From contig NZ_PPCN01000002.1 of assembly GCF_002906165.1 (NCBI RefSeq), forward strand, positions 248,001 to 312,000: 64,000 nt of DNA. Reading direction: 5' to 3'. The notes beneath the pieces were generated by a model. It did no database searches, was not told the DNA's origin, and saw only the letters and a program-made list of their open reading frames with translations. Positions within the stretch are counted from its first letter, which is position 1, and every line of letters begins with the position of its first letter. The DNA is from Roseibium marinum (lineage in GTDB: Bacteria > Pseudomonadota > Alphaproteobacteria > Rhizobiales > Stappiaceae). Positions 1 to 7,214 of this stretch are shown piece after piece. Position numbers and translations under genes: made by a program.

Positions 1-883
1 TGTCCTTGTAGGCCTGCATGGTTCGCGTGAACTCGTAGAACTCCGGTGCCTGGGGATCGGTATTGTATGCCCGTGCATAGATGTCGGCAGCCGAGGCATC
101 GGCCACGCCTCGAATTTCCTCGACGGCCCGGTAGGCTTCGGACTGAACCTTGTTCAGATCCCGCACCCTGTTGCCGCGAATACGCGCCGCTTCGCCATTG
201 CCCTCGGACAGGAAGCGTTCGGCGATCTGGCGCCGCTCGGAAACCATTCGGTCGTAGATCTTCGGCCGCACACTTTCGTTGTAGTTGATCCGCTTGAACC
301 GGATATCGAGTAGAGAAATCCCGAAGACGCGGACCTTTTCGGCGGCGGCTTCAAAAATTTCCCGCTCGACAAGAGCCCGTCCCTTCTGGATCGGAAGCAG
401 CGAGCCGATATCCTGCGCGAGCTCGTCATCGGTCAGAAGCGAATCCCTCAGCGGGGTACGCCCCTTTGTCGTGCGGATGATCTCGATCAGCTCGTGTTTG
501 GCAACGGCATTTCGTGTTTCGCTACCCAGAATGTCATCGAGGCGCGACTGAGCGCTGCGCTCGTCGCGCAGACGCAGGAAGTACTGCAGAGGTTCGGTTA
601 TCTTCCAGCGCGCGAACAGATCGACGGAAATATACAGCTTGTCCTTGGTGGGCATGTCGGACGGATTGCCGTCCCACTCCAGAACCCGGCGATCGATCCG
701 GTTGACGACCTGGACAAACGGCAGCTTGAGCTTGAGGCCGGCCGCCGTGACAGGTTCCCCGACGGGCTTGCCGAACTGGGTGATGATGGCCTGCTCGACC
801 TCGCTTACCGTGTAAGCGGCGGCAAAGGCTGTCACAACGACGGCGGCGGCGATTGCGGCAAGAATTCCCCATAGGAGCTTCAT
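1..883 (-). CDS. hflC: HflC, membrane-protease modulator (3' end outside window)
   Basis: HflC is an SPFH/Band-7 protein that forms, with HflK, the periplasmic cage around FtsH and modulates membrane-protein degradation. Reading from 883, the protein opens with one transmembrane segment (LLWGILAAIAAAVVVTAFA), then YTVSEVEQAIITQFG, which is the usual start of the SPFH domain, followed by the family stretch RIDRRVLEWDGNPSDMPTKD and an Ala/Glu/Arg-rich helical part. About 294 codons are visible and the frame runs off the left edge without a stop. Its ATG overlaps the hflK stop codon by four bases, so the two are translationally coupled. Identification is firm; the C-terminus cannot be seen. Confidence 0.93.
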   Translation of the reverse strand, partial: MKLLWGILAAIAAAVVVTAFAAAYTVSEVEQAIITQFGKPVGEPVTAAGLKLKLPFVQVVNRIDRRVLEWDGNPSDMPTKDKLYISVDLFARWKITEPLQYFLRLRDERSAQSRLDDILGSETRNAVAKHELIEIIRTTKGRTPLRDSLLTDDELAQDIGSLLPIQKGRALVEREIFEAAAEKVRVFGISLLDIRFKRINYNESVRPKIYDRMVSERRQIAERFLSEGNGEAARIRGNRVRDLNKVQSEAYRAVEEIRGVADASAADIYARAYNTDPQAPEFYEFTRTMQAYKD

Positions 884-2025
884 GGCCGATCCCCCTGTTG
901 CTGGGGCCCCTGTGGCTGGGCCCCCTGTTGCCGATCGAGGTTGAGAAGAGGCAGGATGCTTCCGGTCGATCCGTCGACAATGATCTTCGACTGGATCGAG
1001 GGCAGCACATCCTGAAGCGTCTCGATGTAGATCCGCCTCTTTGTGACCGTGGGTGCCTTCACATATTCCGCCAGAAGCGCGCTAAACCGTGCGGCATCGC
1101 CTTCAGCCTCATTGATGCGCTTCAGCCGGTAACCGTCGGCCTCGCGGATACGCTGGTCCTTTTCGCCCTCGGCCAGCGGAATGACCTTGTTGTATTCCCG
1201 CCGCGCCTCGTTGATCAGGCGCTCCTTCTCCTGCTGGGCCTGATTGACTTCGTTGAAGGAAGCCTGGACAGGTTCGGGAGGGTTGATGTTTTTCAGCTGT
1301 ACCTGATCGATGCTGATGCCCATGGCATATTTTGTCGTCAGGGTTTGCATCTTCAAAAGCGCTTCAGTCTCGATTTCCTGCCGGCCGATCGTGATGACTT
1401 CATCGACTGTCCGGTCGCCGACCACTTCGCGCATCACGGATTCCGAGACGTATCGGAGCGTCGCACCCGGTTCGCGCACTTCGAACAAGAATTTCAACGG
1501 CTCGGAAATGCGGTACTGCACCACCCATTCCACAAGCGCGGCATTCAGGTCGCCGGTGACCATTTCCGTCTCGCGGCGGCCGTCTGACGGGCTTTGATAG
1601 GGGTCTACCGCACCGGGTGTCGAAAAACCGAACTCCTGCTTGAGCTGGCGCTTCACCGGAACGATTGTGGCGACATCGATACCCAGCGGGAATTTGAAAT
1701 GCAGGCCCGGCGGAACTTCCGCGACGTATTTGCCGAAACGCTGGACAACCGCGACCGAGTCGCTCGGAACGGTGTAATAGGAGGACCATGCGGCAATCGC
1801 CGCAATGGCGATCACACCGATTGCCAAAAGTCCTTTAAAGGATGGCGAACCTCCGGACCCCATACCGCCAAACAGCTGCCGGCCCTGCCGGAACAGGGCT
1901 TCGATCTCGGGTGGTGCGCGAGGGGGAGTGTTGTTCCAGGGTCCCTGGTTTTCCGATCCGGAGTGCTGTGAAGCCAAGACGTTTCTTCCTGCTATTTTGA
2001 GGGAATGCGGAGCGGCGAATGGCAC
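880..2025 (-). CDS. hflK: HflK, membrane-protease modulator
   Basis: HflK partners HflC in the FtsH-associated SPFH complex of the inner membrane, facing the periplasm. The protein has a short Pro/Gly/Asn-rich cytoplasmic tail containing GPWNNTPPR, a transmembrane helix at about residues 64-82, the SPFH entry YYTVPSDSVAVVQRFGKY, and a long charged helical region (EVNQAQQEKERLINEARREY). The C-terminal tail is Gln/Pro-rich. Position 2025 is a GTG; a TTG at 1977 with an upstream AGGAAG is an equally good start and gives 365 residues, closer to the conserved part. hflK comes first and overlaps hflC by four bases. A serine protease gene often follows in this phylum, but it would lie outside the window. 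Confidence 0.93.
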   Translation of the reverse strand: MPFAAPHSLKIAGRNVLASQHSGSENQGPWNNTPPRAPPEIEALFRQGRQLFGGMGSGGSPSFKGLLAIGVIAIAAIAAWSSYYTVPSDSVAVVQRFGKYVAEVPPGLHFKFPLGIDVATIVPVKRQLKQEFGFSTPGAVDPYQSPSDGRRETEMVTGDLNAALVEWVVQYRISEPLKFLFEVREPGATLRYVSESVMREVVGDRTVDEVITIGRQEIETEALLKMQTLTTKYAMGISIDQVQLKNINPPEPVQASFNEVNQAQQEKERLINEARREYNKVIPLAEGEKDQRIREADGYRLKRINEAEGDAARFSALLAEYVKAPTVTKRRIYIETLQDVLPSIQSKIIVDGSTGSILPLLNLDRQQGAQPQGPQQQGDRP

Positions 2026-2103
2026 TCTTCGGCACCTTCTTGTCTACGTTCTCTACGATCTGAGTCGCGGCGCGCTCGCTTGCCGCCAGACCGGCTTTCA
2101 CCC

Positions 2104-2143
2104 ACCTGCTGAACGGCCGCGAAACCGCGGCCGTTCAGCAGGT
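2104..2143 (-). terminator. Perfect 18-bp hairpin after the 117-aa membrane protein gene
   Basis: Two perfectly complementary 18-base arms (2104-2121 and 2126-2143) surround a four-base loop, AAAC. The hairpin sits seven bases past the stop of the gene ending at 2150 and before hflK, on the same strand. There is no T-tract on either side, so it may be a factor-assisted terminator or an mRNA 3' stabiliser rather than a textbook intrinsic terminator. Confidence 0.6.
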
Positions 2144-2149
2144 TCCTGT

Positions 2150-2503
2150 TCAGGACTTGTCGATGTCGAGTGCTGTCAGACAGGCTTTCGCCAGATCCCG
2201 GCTGGGCGCATCCGAACCCGGGACAGTCGCCCAGCCCGCTTCCATGAGAACATCACGGCGCTTGTAGGTGGAGGCGTCGCGGATCGCTGCGAGCTTGTCG
2301 ACACGCTCCACGTCGGAACGGGAAATGTCGACACAAACCGGCACCAATGCCGCGATCACGTTGTCTTCCGACATCGAGTTCGCCATCTTGCTCGCGCTTG
2401 CGCCAGTGACCCATCCACCCCAGGTAAAGCCCAGGATTGCGAGGGCCACCGCGCCAACGCCGGCGCCAACAATCGCAGGTTTCAACCATTCGGGAGTTTT
2501 CAT
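2150..2503 (-). CDS. Conserved hypothetical membrane-anchored protein
   Basis: A 117-residue protein with one hydrophobic helix near the N-terminus (about residues 9-32, glycine-rich) followed by a soluble domain with two Cys (CVDISRSDVERVD and KACLTALDI). The start is well supported by AGGAGG seven bases before the ATG at 2503. I recognise the type, a small alphaproteobacterial protein of unknown function with the pattern W(A/V)TG..A..MA..., but cannot assign a role. The long N-terminal helix could be an uncleaved anchor. It stands as its own unit between a hairpin downstream and another small gene upstream on the same strand. Confidence 0.75.
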   Translation of the reverse strand: MKTPEWLKPAIVGAGVGAVALAILGFTWGGWVTGASASKMANSMSEDNVIAALVPVCVDISRSDVERVDKLAAIRDASTYKRRDVLMEAGWATVPGSDAPSRDLAKACLTALDIDKS

Positions 2504-2542
2504 TTCAAGTCCTCCTGCGGAGAAAGCGCCGCATCGCTTTTT

Positions 2543-2815
2543 TTAAAATTTCCCGGGAGTTTCCCGGTCCTGGCTGAGCATCGTTTCCAGGTCGGTCCCG
2601 GAAACCTCGAGTTTTTCCATCTTGCCGGCTTTGCCGCCCTTGCCAGCGACGAACACGTAAGTCGCCGTCTTCCGGTAGGCGAGGAAACCCCGGCCTTCCA
2701 GACGTTCTTCTTCAATAAGAACCTCATAGTCGCCGGCTGGAATAACGTCTGGATTGCCCGCCAGCGTGAACGGGCGGAAAAAAGTCACTATCGATCTGGA
2801 TGACCGTGTTTTCAT
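2543..2815 (-). CDS. Small conserved hypothetical protein
   Basis: A 90-residue protein. Its core, RPFTLAGNPDVIPAGDYEV followed by EEERLEGRGFLAYRKTATYV, matches a small family common in rhizobia and relatives in which an RPF(T)L..LPAG.Y.VE signature is followed by EE.LEG.SF.AYRR. No function is known to me. The ATG at 2815 is chosen because GGAG lies seven bases upstream; a longer in-frame version to 2911 has an N-terminus that looks like non-coding translation. No signal peptide or membrane segment is present. It lies 39 bases upstream of the next gene on the same strand and may be co-transcribed with it. Confidence 0.7.
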   Translation of the reverse strand: MKTRSSRSIVTFFRPFTLAGNPDVIPAGDYEVLIEEERLEGRGFLAYRKTATYVFVAGKGGKAGKMEKLEVSGTDLETMLSQDRETPGKF

Positions 2816-3066
2816 CGCCGGACTCCGCCAATTTGCTGTAGATTTGCTTCTGAATCGCGTCACCGAACGCCTGCCCGCGAGATCGTCGCGACGTATGAAG
2901 ATTTCAATCAACGTATTAAGTGCGCGGGCGTTTCGCCCTGATCGACGTTAGCGTCCGCCGGAAACTTTCCTGTCGATACACAGGCCGTTGGGATGCTCAC
3001 CGATACCGCACCCCTCGCTCAGCAGGTAACACTTCGGACGAGATAGAAGACAGAAGTCCTTGGCCC

Positions 3067-3540
3067 TCATTGCGCGGGCTCAAGATTGATTGTCGTAATC
3101 GCGAGCGCAACATTCAAGCCGGTCTGGCCCTCGACGCTGAAGGGTTGCAAGCCGATGTTCTTTTCCTGCCCCCCGACGAGAGCATTTGCGCCAAGACCGA
3201 TCCCCAGAGACAAGCCGGTGGACACGCCTCCATAGGACCCGGAAAGCGCGAACTTGCCGATCTCGCTGCCCGCAGGCGTGAAAACGACCCACTTTATGTA
3301 GGATTTGCCGGTGATGCCGAAATCCAGACCGATCTTGTTTATCGCACCCGAATAGCTTTCGGTGCTATCGTCCTGACCGGTAAAGGTGCACTGAAGCTTT
3401 TTGCTTGAACCCACAAGAAACCCGATCCCGCCTTCGACTTCGCATTCGAGCACGCCGAGCTTGGTTCCATCCACTTCGGCGGATACCGCGGAGACGGTCA
3501 TTGCCACAGCTGCCGCGGCGAGGATCAAGACGTTTTTCAT
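3067..3540 (-). CDS. DUF992 family secreted protein
   Basis: A 157-residue exported protein. An N-terminal signal peptide (MKNVLILAAAAVAMTVSAVSA) precedes the DUF992 pattern: GVLECEVEGGIGFLVGSSK, then LQCTFTG, a central region with YSGAINKIGLDFGITG, and a Gly-rich C-terminal half containing GSYGGVSTG and LGIGLGANALVGG. Two Cys, in the LECEV and LQCTF segments, are typical of the family. DUF992 proteins are widespread in Hyphomicrobiales and have no established function. The ATG at 3540 is preferred over an upstream in-frame start because it begins the signal peptide and has AAGGAAA before it. Confidence 0.88.
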   Translation of the reverse strand: MKNVLILAAAAVAMTVSAVSAEVDGTKLGVLECEVEGGIGFLVGSSKKLQCTFTGQDDSTESYSGAINKIGLDFGITGKSYIKWVVFTPAGSEIGKFALSGSYGGVSTGLSLGIGLGANALVGGQEKNIGLQPFSVEGQTGLNVALAITTINLEPAQ

Positions 3541-3681
3541 GGTGATTTCCTTTGTGGGGGCTCTTCGAATGAACACAACATTGCCCGCAAGACACCCGGC
3601 CCGGCGATTTTGCCAGCCTGGCGCACGACTGCGTCGATATTCTGCGAATTTCCCTAGTGGTTTGATTCCAGTGGATCTTTT

Positions 3682-3736
3682 GAATCTGACATTTGAGCGC
3701 GAGCCCAGAAGAAAACGGGTATCAAATGTCAGATTC
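3682..3736. repeat. 15-bp inverted repeat in a 424-bp gene-free stretch
   Basis: The stretch 3541-3964 holds no convincing gene. It contains a perfect 15-base inverted repeat (GAATCTGACATTTGA at 3682-3696 and its complement at 3722-3736) around a 25-base spacer. It could be a dispersed REP-like palindrome or a paired operator. Nothing else was found in the interval apart from A/T-rich DNA near 3840-3900. Confidence 0.6.
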
Positions 3737-3964
3737 GGTCACTGGGCCCTTCGCGACCGAGCGCTCGACAACAGCTTCAAGGTGAGGGCTTTGGATCTGT
3801 TGGAAGCTTACCCCGGTCTGGAGAGCGTCGCACTGATTTAGATTAGCGCGATTGGTATATTTCTGATCTTGAATAAATTCAGATCTTGTTTTCGGCGGAA
3901 GCTTCCGCGGATGATCATTCGGCGCTATGACTAATCGCACCTTGAAATAAAGATCAAATACGCG

Positions 3965-4771
3965 CTATCGAACTTCTTCCGTCCACACCTTGAATTCTGT
4001 CAGAGTATTTTGCCCGAAGGTCTGGGTCAGAGGTACATCGGAGGCATCGCGCCCATGAGCGATAAGAACACGGGCGAACCTGGGCACATTGTTGCGCGGA
4101 TCGAACATCCACCATTGGCCATCGAGATAGACCTCCATCCAGGCGGCAAAATCTCCGGGGGGATGCGGTAACGGCTCGCCGATATCGCTGAGGTAACCGG
4201 TGCAGTAGCGCGCCGGAATGTTCATGCAGCGGCAGAAGCTGATCGCCAGATGCGTGAAGTCGCGGCAAACCCCGCGCCCTTCAGCCAGCGTCTGCGAGGC
4301 CGTGCGGGTGGACCGCGCATGCTCATACCCGAAAGTGACATGCTGGTGGACATAGTCGCAGATGGCCTGGACCCGCGCCCAGCCGAGTTCCGTTCGTTCG
4401 AACAATCGCCAGGCTTCATCGGACAAGAGATCCGTATCGCAATAGCGGCTTCCCAGGAGATAGACGAGCGTCTCGGACGGCAAATCCTGGACGGTGTGCT
4501 GTTTGGCGCCGGGAGATGCCGGATCCTGCTGTCCAAGGTCACGGATGATGCCATCGGTGGTCAGCGTGAAGGCGCCGGGTGGTGCGACAAGTCGCGTGCA
4601 CCAGTTCCCGAAGCCGTCGCGATAGCTTTCCAGCGGCACGCTGGGAGAGGTTGTCAGATAGTCCGGGCGCTCCAGATCACCGAAACGCGAATAATGCACG
4701 TTAAGCATCGCGATCATCGGTGTCGCCTGCGGCAACTGATAACTAAGACGGCAGCCTAGACTAATTCTCAT
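3965..4771 (-). CDS. Transglutaminase-like family protein
   Basis: A 268-residue soluble protein of the transglutaminase-like cysteine-peptidase superfamily. The N-terminal half carries the family's beta-rich domain. The core shows the nucleophile context GRGVCRDFTHLAI (Cys169), ARYCTGYLSDIGEP, and WWMFDPRNN with the third-triad Asp near 224. The position just before AW, where classical members have His, reads DFAAW, so the canonical catalytic His is absent; I recall DFSAW in related rhizobial proteins, so this may be a subfamily trait. The ATG at 4771 has GAGG nine bases upstream. Members of this group are often linked to peptide modification or proteolysis; no substrate can be named. Confidence 0.85.
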   Translation of the reverse strand: MRISLGCRLSYQLPQATPMIAMLNVHYSRFGDLERPDYLTTSPSVPLESYRDGFGNWCTRLVAPPGAFTLTTDGIIRDLGQQDPASPGAKQHTVQDLPSETLVYLLGSRYCDTDLLSDEAWRLFERTELGWARVQAICDYVHQHVTFGYEHARSTRTASQTLAEGRGVCRDFTHLAISFCRCMNIPARYCTGYLSDIGEPLPHPPGDFAAWMEVYLDGQWWMFDPRNNVPRFARVLIAHGRDASDVPLTQTFGQNTLTEFKVWTEEVR

Positions 4772-5078
4772 ATTTGCGTTCCTCTTTCAGGCGGGAGCAT
4801 CCTCGCCTTCAACTGAACGCGGTTAAGATCCACTGACGTGTTAAAATAGATCAACGCCCAAACCCCCAATCGGTTCCAATCGGAGGCCTGTTGATCTGGC
4901 TCCCGGTCGACCGGGCGGTCATTCTTTTTCCTTCGGCCGGACGCAAGTCTTTTCATACACGCGCATGAAACGCCGTTTCCAAGCGTGAACTGCCAAACAT
5001 TATCATACCGCGGCAACGGTCCGCCGCATGCTGATCGGTGTTAGCTCAGGCCCGGAATTTCCTTTTGGCAAATCACAA
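4772..5078. other. Gene-free interval
   Basis: This 307-base interval separates two minus-strand genes. It must hold the promoter of the transglutaminase-like gene and the 3' end of the Crp/Fnr gene. I see no Fnr-type TTGAT-N4-ATCAA site, no strong hairpin and no credible small gene. Confidence 0.5.
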
Positions 5079-5891
5079 TCACAACAACACCGGGCCGGCC
5101 TGATCCAGATATGCGGGATCGAACTCCGCAAAGTCGATCAGCCGGTCATAATCATCGAATGTCACATGGCCGTTGCGAAATGTGACCAGTCCGTCTTCCC
5201 GCAAATGCCGCAGGACCCTGTTCACATGAACCGCGCTGAGCCCCAGGGCATCCGCAAGATGATACTGCGTGAGCGGGCAGGCATATCCCGACTTGTCCGC
5301 TATACCGACCAGCAGCAGCCGCGCGCCGAGCTCGAGCAGGAAATGCGCCATGCGCGCGTCGGCGGGTCGGCGTCCGAGACCTACGAGATGCTCAACCACC
5401 ATCGCCTCGTCTCGTGAAGCCGCCCATAGAATGGCCGTCGCCAGCCGGGGGGTCTGTGCGAACGCCTCCAGAAGGTCGGCGGCCGAAACTTCGGCCGCCT
5501 GAATATCCGTGATCGGCTCAAAGCTGTGGTCCGAAGTGCGAAGCAAAACGCTTCGCAACCCGAGAAAGTCCCCGGGTATCTGGAAATCGACGATCTGCCG
5601 TGTCCCGTCGCGCTGGATCTTGTAGGAGCACACCCAGCCTTGCGACAGGATATACGCGGTCTGCTCGGACTGTCCCTGGTGCACGAGGTCGATCCCGACC
5701 CTGAAGGATCTGCGGCGCTGGTGCAAACGCTCGAGCACAGAGAGTTCATCCTTTGAAAGAGCCACAAATGCAGCGAGCTTTCGGGTGAAGGGGCTCTCTT
5801 CATATGCGTGCAAAGGCAACTCCCAACCCGTTGAAAAACTTTTGAACACGTCTGCACAGGGACTGCTTTCGATCAGTCCATCATACCGCAC
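5079..5891 (-). CDS. Crp/Fnr family transcriptional regulator
   Basis: A 270-residue regulator with an N-terminal cyclic-nucleotide-binding-type beta-barrel (about residues 45-155: FRVGIDLVHQGQSEQTAYILSQGW, GTRQIVDFQIPGDFLGLRS) and a C-terminal winged helix (LTQYHLADALGLSAVHVNRVLRHLRE at roughly 205-230). No cluster of N-terminal cysteines for an Fe-S cluster is visible, so it is not a classical Fnr. The effector is unknown. It is transcribed away from the small gene at 5967 and the DoxX gene, which are plausible targets. An N-terminal extension of about 30 residues relative to typical family members suggests that a start further inside is possible. Confidence 0.9.
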   Translation of the reverse strand: MRYDGLIESSPCADVFKSFSTGWELPLHAYEESPFTRKLAAFVALSKDELSVLERLHQRRRSFRVGIDLVHQGQSEQTAYILSQGWVCSYKIQRDGTRQIVDFQIPGDFLGLRSVLLRTSDHSFEPITDIQAAEVSAADLLEAFAQTPRLATAILWAASRDEAMVVEHLVGLGRRPADARMAHFLLELGARLLLVGIADKSGYACPLTQYHLADALGLSAVHVNRVLRHLREDGLVTFRNGHVTFDDYDRLIDFAEFDPAYLDQAGPVLL

Positions 5892-5966
5892 TTTCTGCGA
5901 CTGTGGTGAAGTTCGTCAGGCTCCGAACCGGTCCTGAAACTTAATTCCTACGAGGGGCGGTCCACA

Positions 5967-6203
5967 ATGCCCGACCAGAAAGACCTTTCAGGCATGGCAG
6001 CCCTCTCGATCTGCGAGGCGCTGCTGCTTGCCATAGGCGATCATAAACTTCTTCCCGAGCGCGAGATCGTCGGGGTTCTGCGCGATGCGGCCGCAACCCA
6101 CGAGAACGCCGTCGGTCCCGATGAAGTCAAGCAAACTCACCTTGCCGTTGCCGAACTGATCAATCAGATCATCGACGGCGGAAACTCGGTGCGGCGGCCG
6201 TAA
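5967..6203 (+). CDS. Small conserved hypothetical protein
   Basis: A 78-residue acidic helical protein (LSGMAALSICEALLLAIGDHKLLPEREIVGVLRDAAATH at the core; the second half contains HLAVAELINQIIDGGNSVRRP). The pattern is conserved in small proteins of unknown function in Hyphomicrobiales and Rhodobacterales. No membrane segment or known domain is seen. GAGGGGCGG precedes the ATG. It is divergent from the Crp/Fnr gene, with 75 bases between the two starts, so it may be under that regulator's control. Confidence 0.7.
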   Translation: MPDQKDLSGMAALSICEALLLAIGDHKLLPEREIVGVLRDAAATHENAVGPDEVKQTHLAVAELINQIIDGGNSVRRP

Positions 6204-6341
6204 TACCAGCCGTCGTTAACAGGAACCTGTCTGATCGGGTTGGAGGCCATACGTGGCTCCTCGCAATCACGCCGTTTGCCTGCTTGGCAATCTCTCGGCC
6301 TTGTACGAAGCTATCAGATGCACTGCATTTTTACGGATCTA

Positions 6342-6362
6342 TTGTTCACTATAATTGAACAA
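6342..6362 (+). promoter_or_regulatory. Palindromic operator over a consensus -10 box, upstream of the DoxX gene
   Basis: TTGTTCA (6342-6348) and TGAACAA (6356-6362) form a perfect inverted repeat around CTATAAT, which contains a perfect TATAAT -10 box (6350-6355). The -35 region is weak. A dimeric repressor binding here would occlude the promoter of the DoxX gene, whose ATG lies about 100 bases downstream. The surrounding 6320-6420 is markedly A/T-rich. The regulator is not identifiable from the site alone. Confidence 0.6.
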
Positions 6363-6463
6363 CATGATTATAAATTTGATATTTGTTCCATCAGAAATAA
6401 ACATTATTTTGCATTCAGGCAAAGGGCATCATGGTGATGGCCCGACCGAAAGGAGTAGTAAAC

Positions 6464-6910
6464 ATGGCAAACCTGGATGTGACTTCAGTCCCTGAGCGGA
6501 CTTCAACCCTGATCGACCGCAACCTTAACGGCGCCTTGCCGCTTGCGGGCCGTCTTCTGATCGCCCCCCTGTTCCTTCTCTCCGGACTTACCAAGCTCGG
6601 AGCGGCGGAATCGACAATCGCCTGGATCAGTGCGTCGGGTCTTCCTTTCGCGACCCTCGCCTATGTCGGGGCCGTCGCCGTGGAAATCCTGGGCAGCATC
6701 GCGCTGATCGCCGGCTACAAGACCCGCTACGTCGCCGCTATCATGGCTTTGTTCACAATTGCCGCCGCGCTGGCTTTCCACAACGCGCTGGGTGACCAGA
6801 ACCAGTTCATTCACTTCTTCAAGAATATCAGCATCGCAGGCGGCCTCCTGCAGATAGCCGCCTATGGCGCCGGCCGTTACAGCGTCGACGCGCTGACCAA
6901 AAGGACCTGA
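6464..6910 (+). CDS. DoxX family membrane protein
   Basis: A 148-residue integral membrane protein with four hydrophobic segments (about residues 22-42, 52-75, 79-98 and 108-130). The family signature LPLAGRLLIAPLFLLSGLTKL is near the N-terminus, followed by VAVEILGSIALIAGYKTRY and, in the last third, DQNQFIHFFKNISIAGGLL. DoxX proteins sit in the inner membrane and have been linked to thiol and quinone redox chemistry; the specific partner is unknown. The ATG at 6464 is chosen because AGGAG lies eight bases upstream. The palindromic operator upstream suggests inducible expression, for example by oxidative or electrophile stress. Confidence 0.9.
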   Translation: MANLDVTSVPERTSTLIDRNLNGALPLAGRLLIAPLFLLSGLTKLGAAESTIAWISASGLPFATLAYVGAVAVEILGSIALIAGYKTRYVAAIMALFTIAAALAFHNALGDQNQFIHFFKNISIAGGLLQIAAYGAGRYSVDALTKRT

Positions 6911-6939
6911 CCGGACCTCTTGAATTCGATAAAACGCCT

Positions 6940-6968
6940 CACGGCTTCCGGTTACCCCGGAAGCCGTG
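6940..6968. terminator. Convergent terminator hairpin
   Basis: Perfect 12-base arms CACGGCTTCCGG (6940-6951) and CCGGAAGCCGTG (6957-6968) enclose a five-base loop. It lies between the DoxX gene (+) and the DUF1737 gene (-), which converge here. The T-run after it is short. Confidence 0.75.
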
Positions 6969-6988
6969 CGCGTTTCAGGCCCAAGGTC

Positions 6989-7192
6989 TCAATAGTCGCC
7001 CAGCTTCATGTCCCGCGAATAGTCTCCCGCAACCTCCTTCGTCACCGCCTGGCCGCAGATGGTCGCGCCTCGTGTGGCATCATAGGTCAGGGAGGGGGAA
7101 CCCGAGAGGTCCCAGCCCTTGTTGAGCGCCTGGGTAACCCGGTGGCAGAATTCGCTATCGTCGACGCCGGTGATGAATCGATAAAGCTTCAT
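6989..7192 (-). CDS. DUF1737 domain protein
   Basis: A 67-residue protein. It matches DUF1737 from end to end: MKLYRFITGVDDSEFCHRV, TQALNKGWDLSGSPSLTYD, and ICGQAVTKEVAGDYS. The family is small, cytosolic and of unknown function; the pattern KGWxLxGxPxLTYD defines it. The ATG at 7192 is preferred over in-frame upstream starts because it starts the domain. It lies 22 bases downstream of the CoA ester lyase gene on the same strand and is very probably co-transcribed with it, although no functional link is known. Confidence 0.9.
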   Translation of the reverse strand: MKLYRFITGVDDSEFCHRVTQALNKGWDLSGSPSLTYDATRGATICGQAVTKEVAGDYSRDMKLGDY

Positions 7193-7214
7193 GGATGTCT
7201 CTCGCTTCCTGCAA

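Noticed and set aside
4772..5966. Fnr- or Crp-type binding sites near the Crp/Fnr regulator gene
   Set aside because: No TTGAT-N4-ATCAA or TGTGA-N6-TCACA pattern was found in the intervals around the gene.
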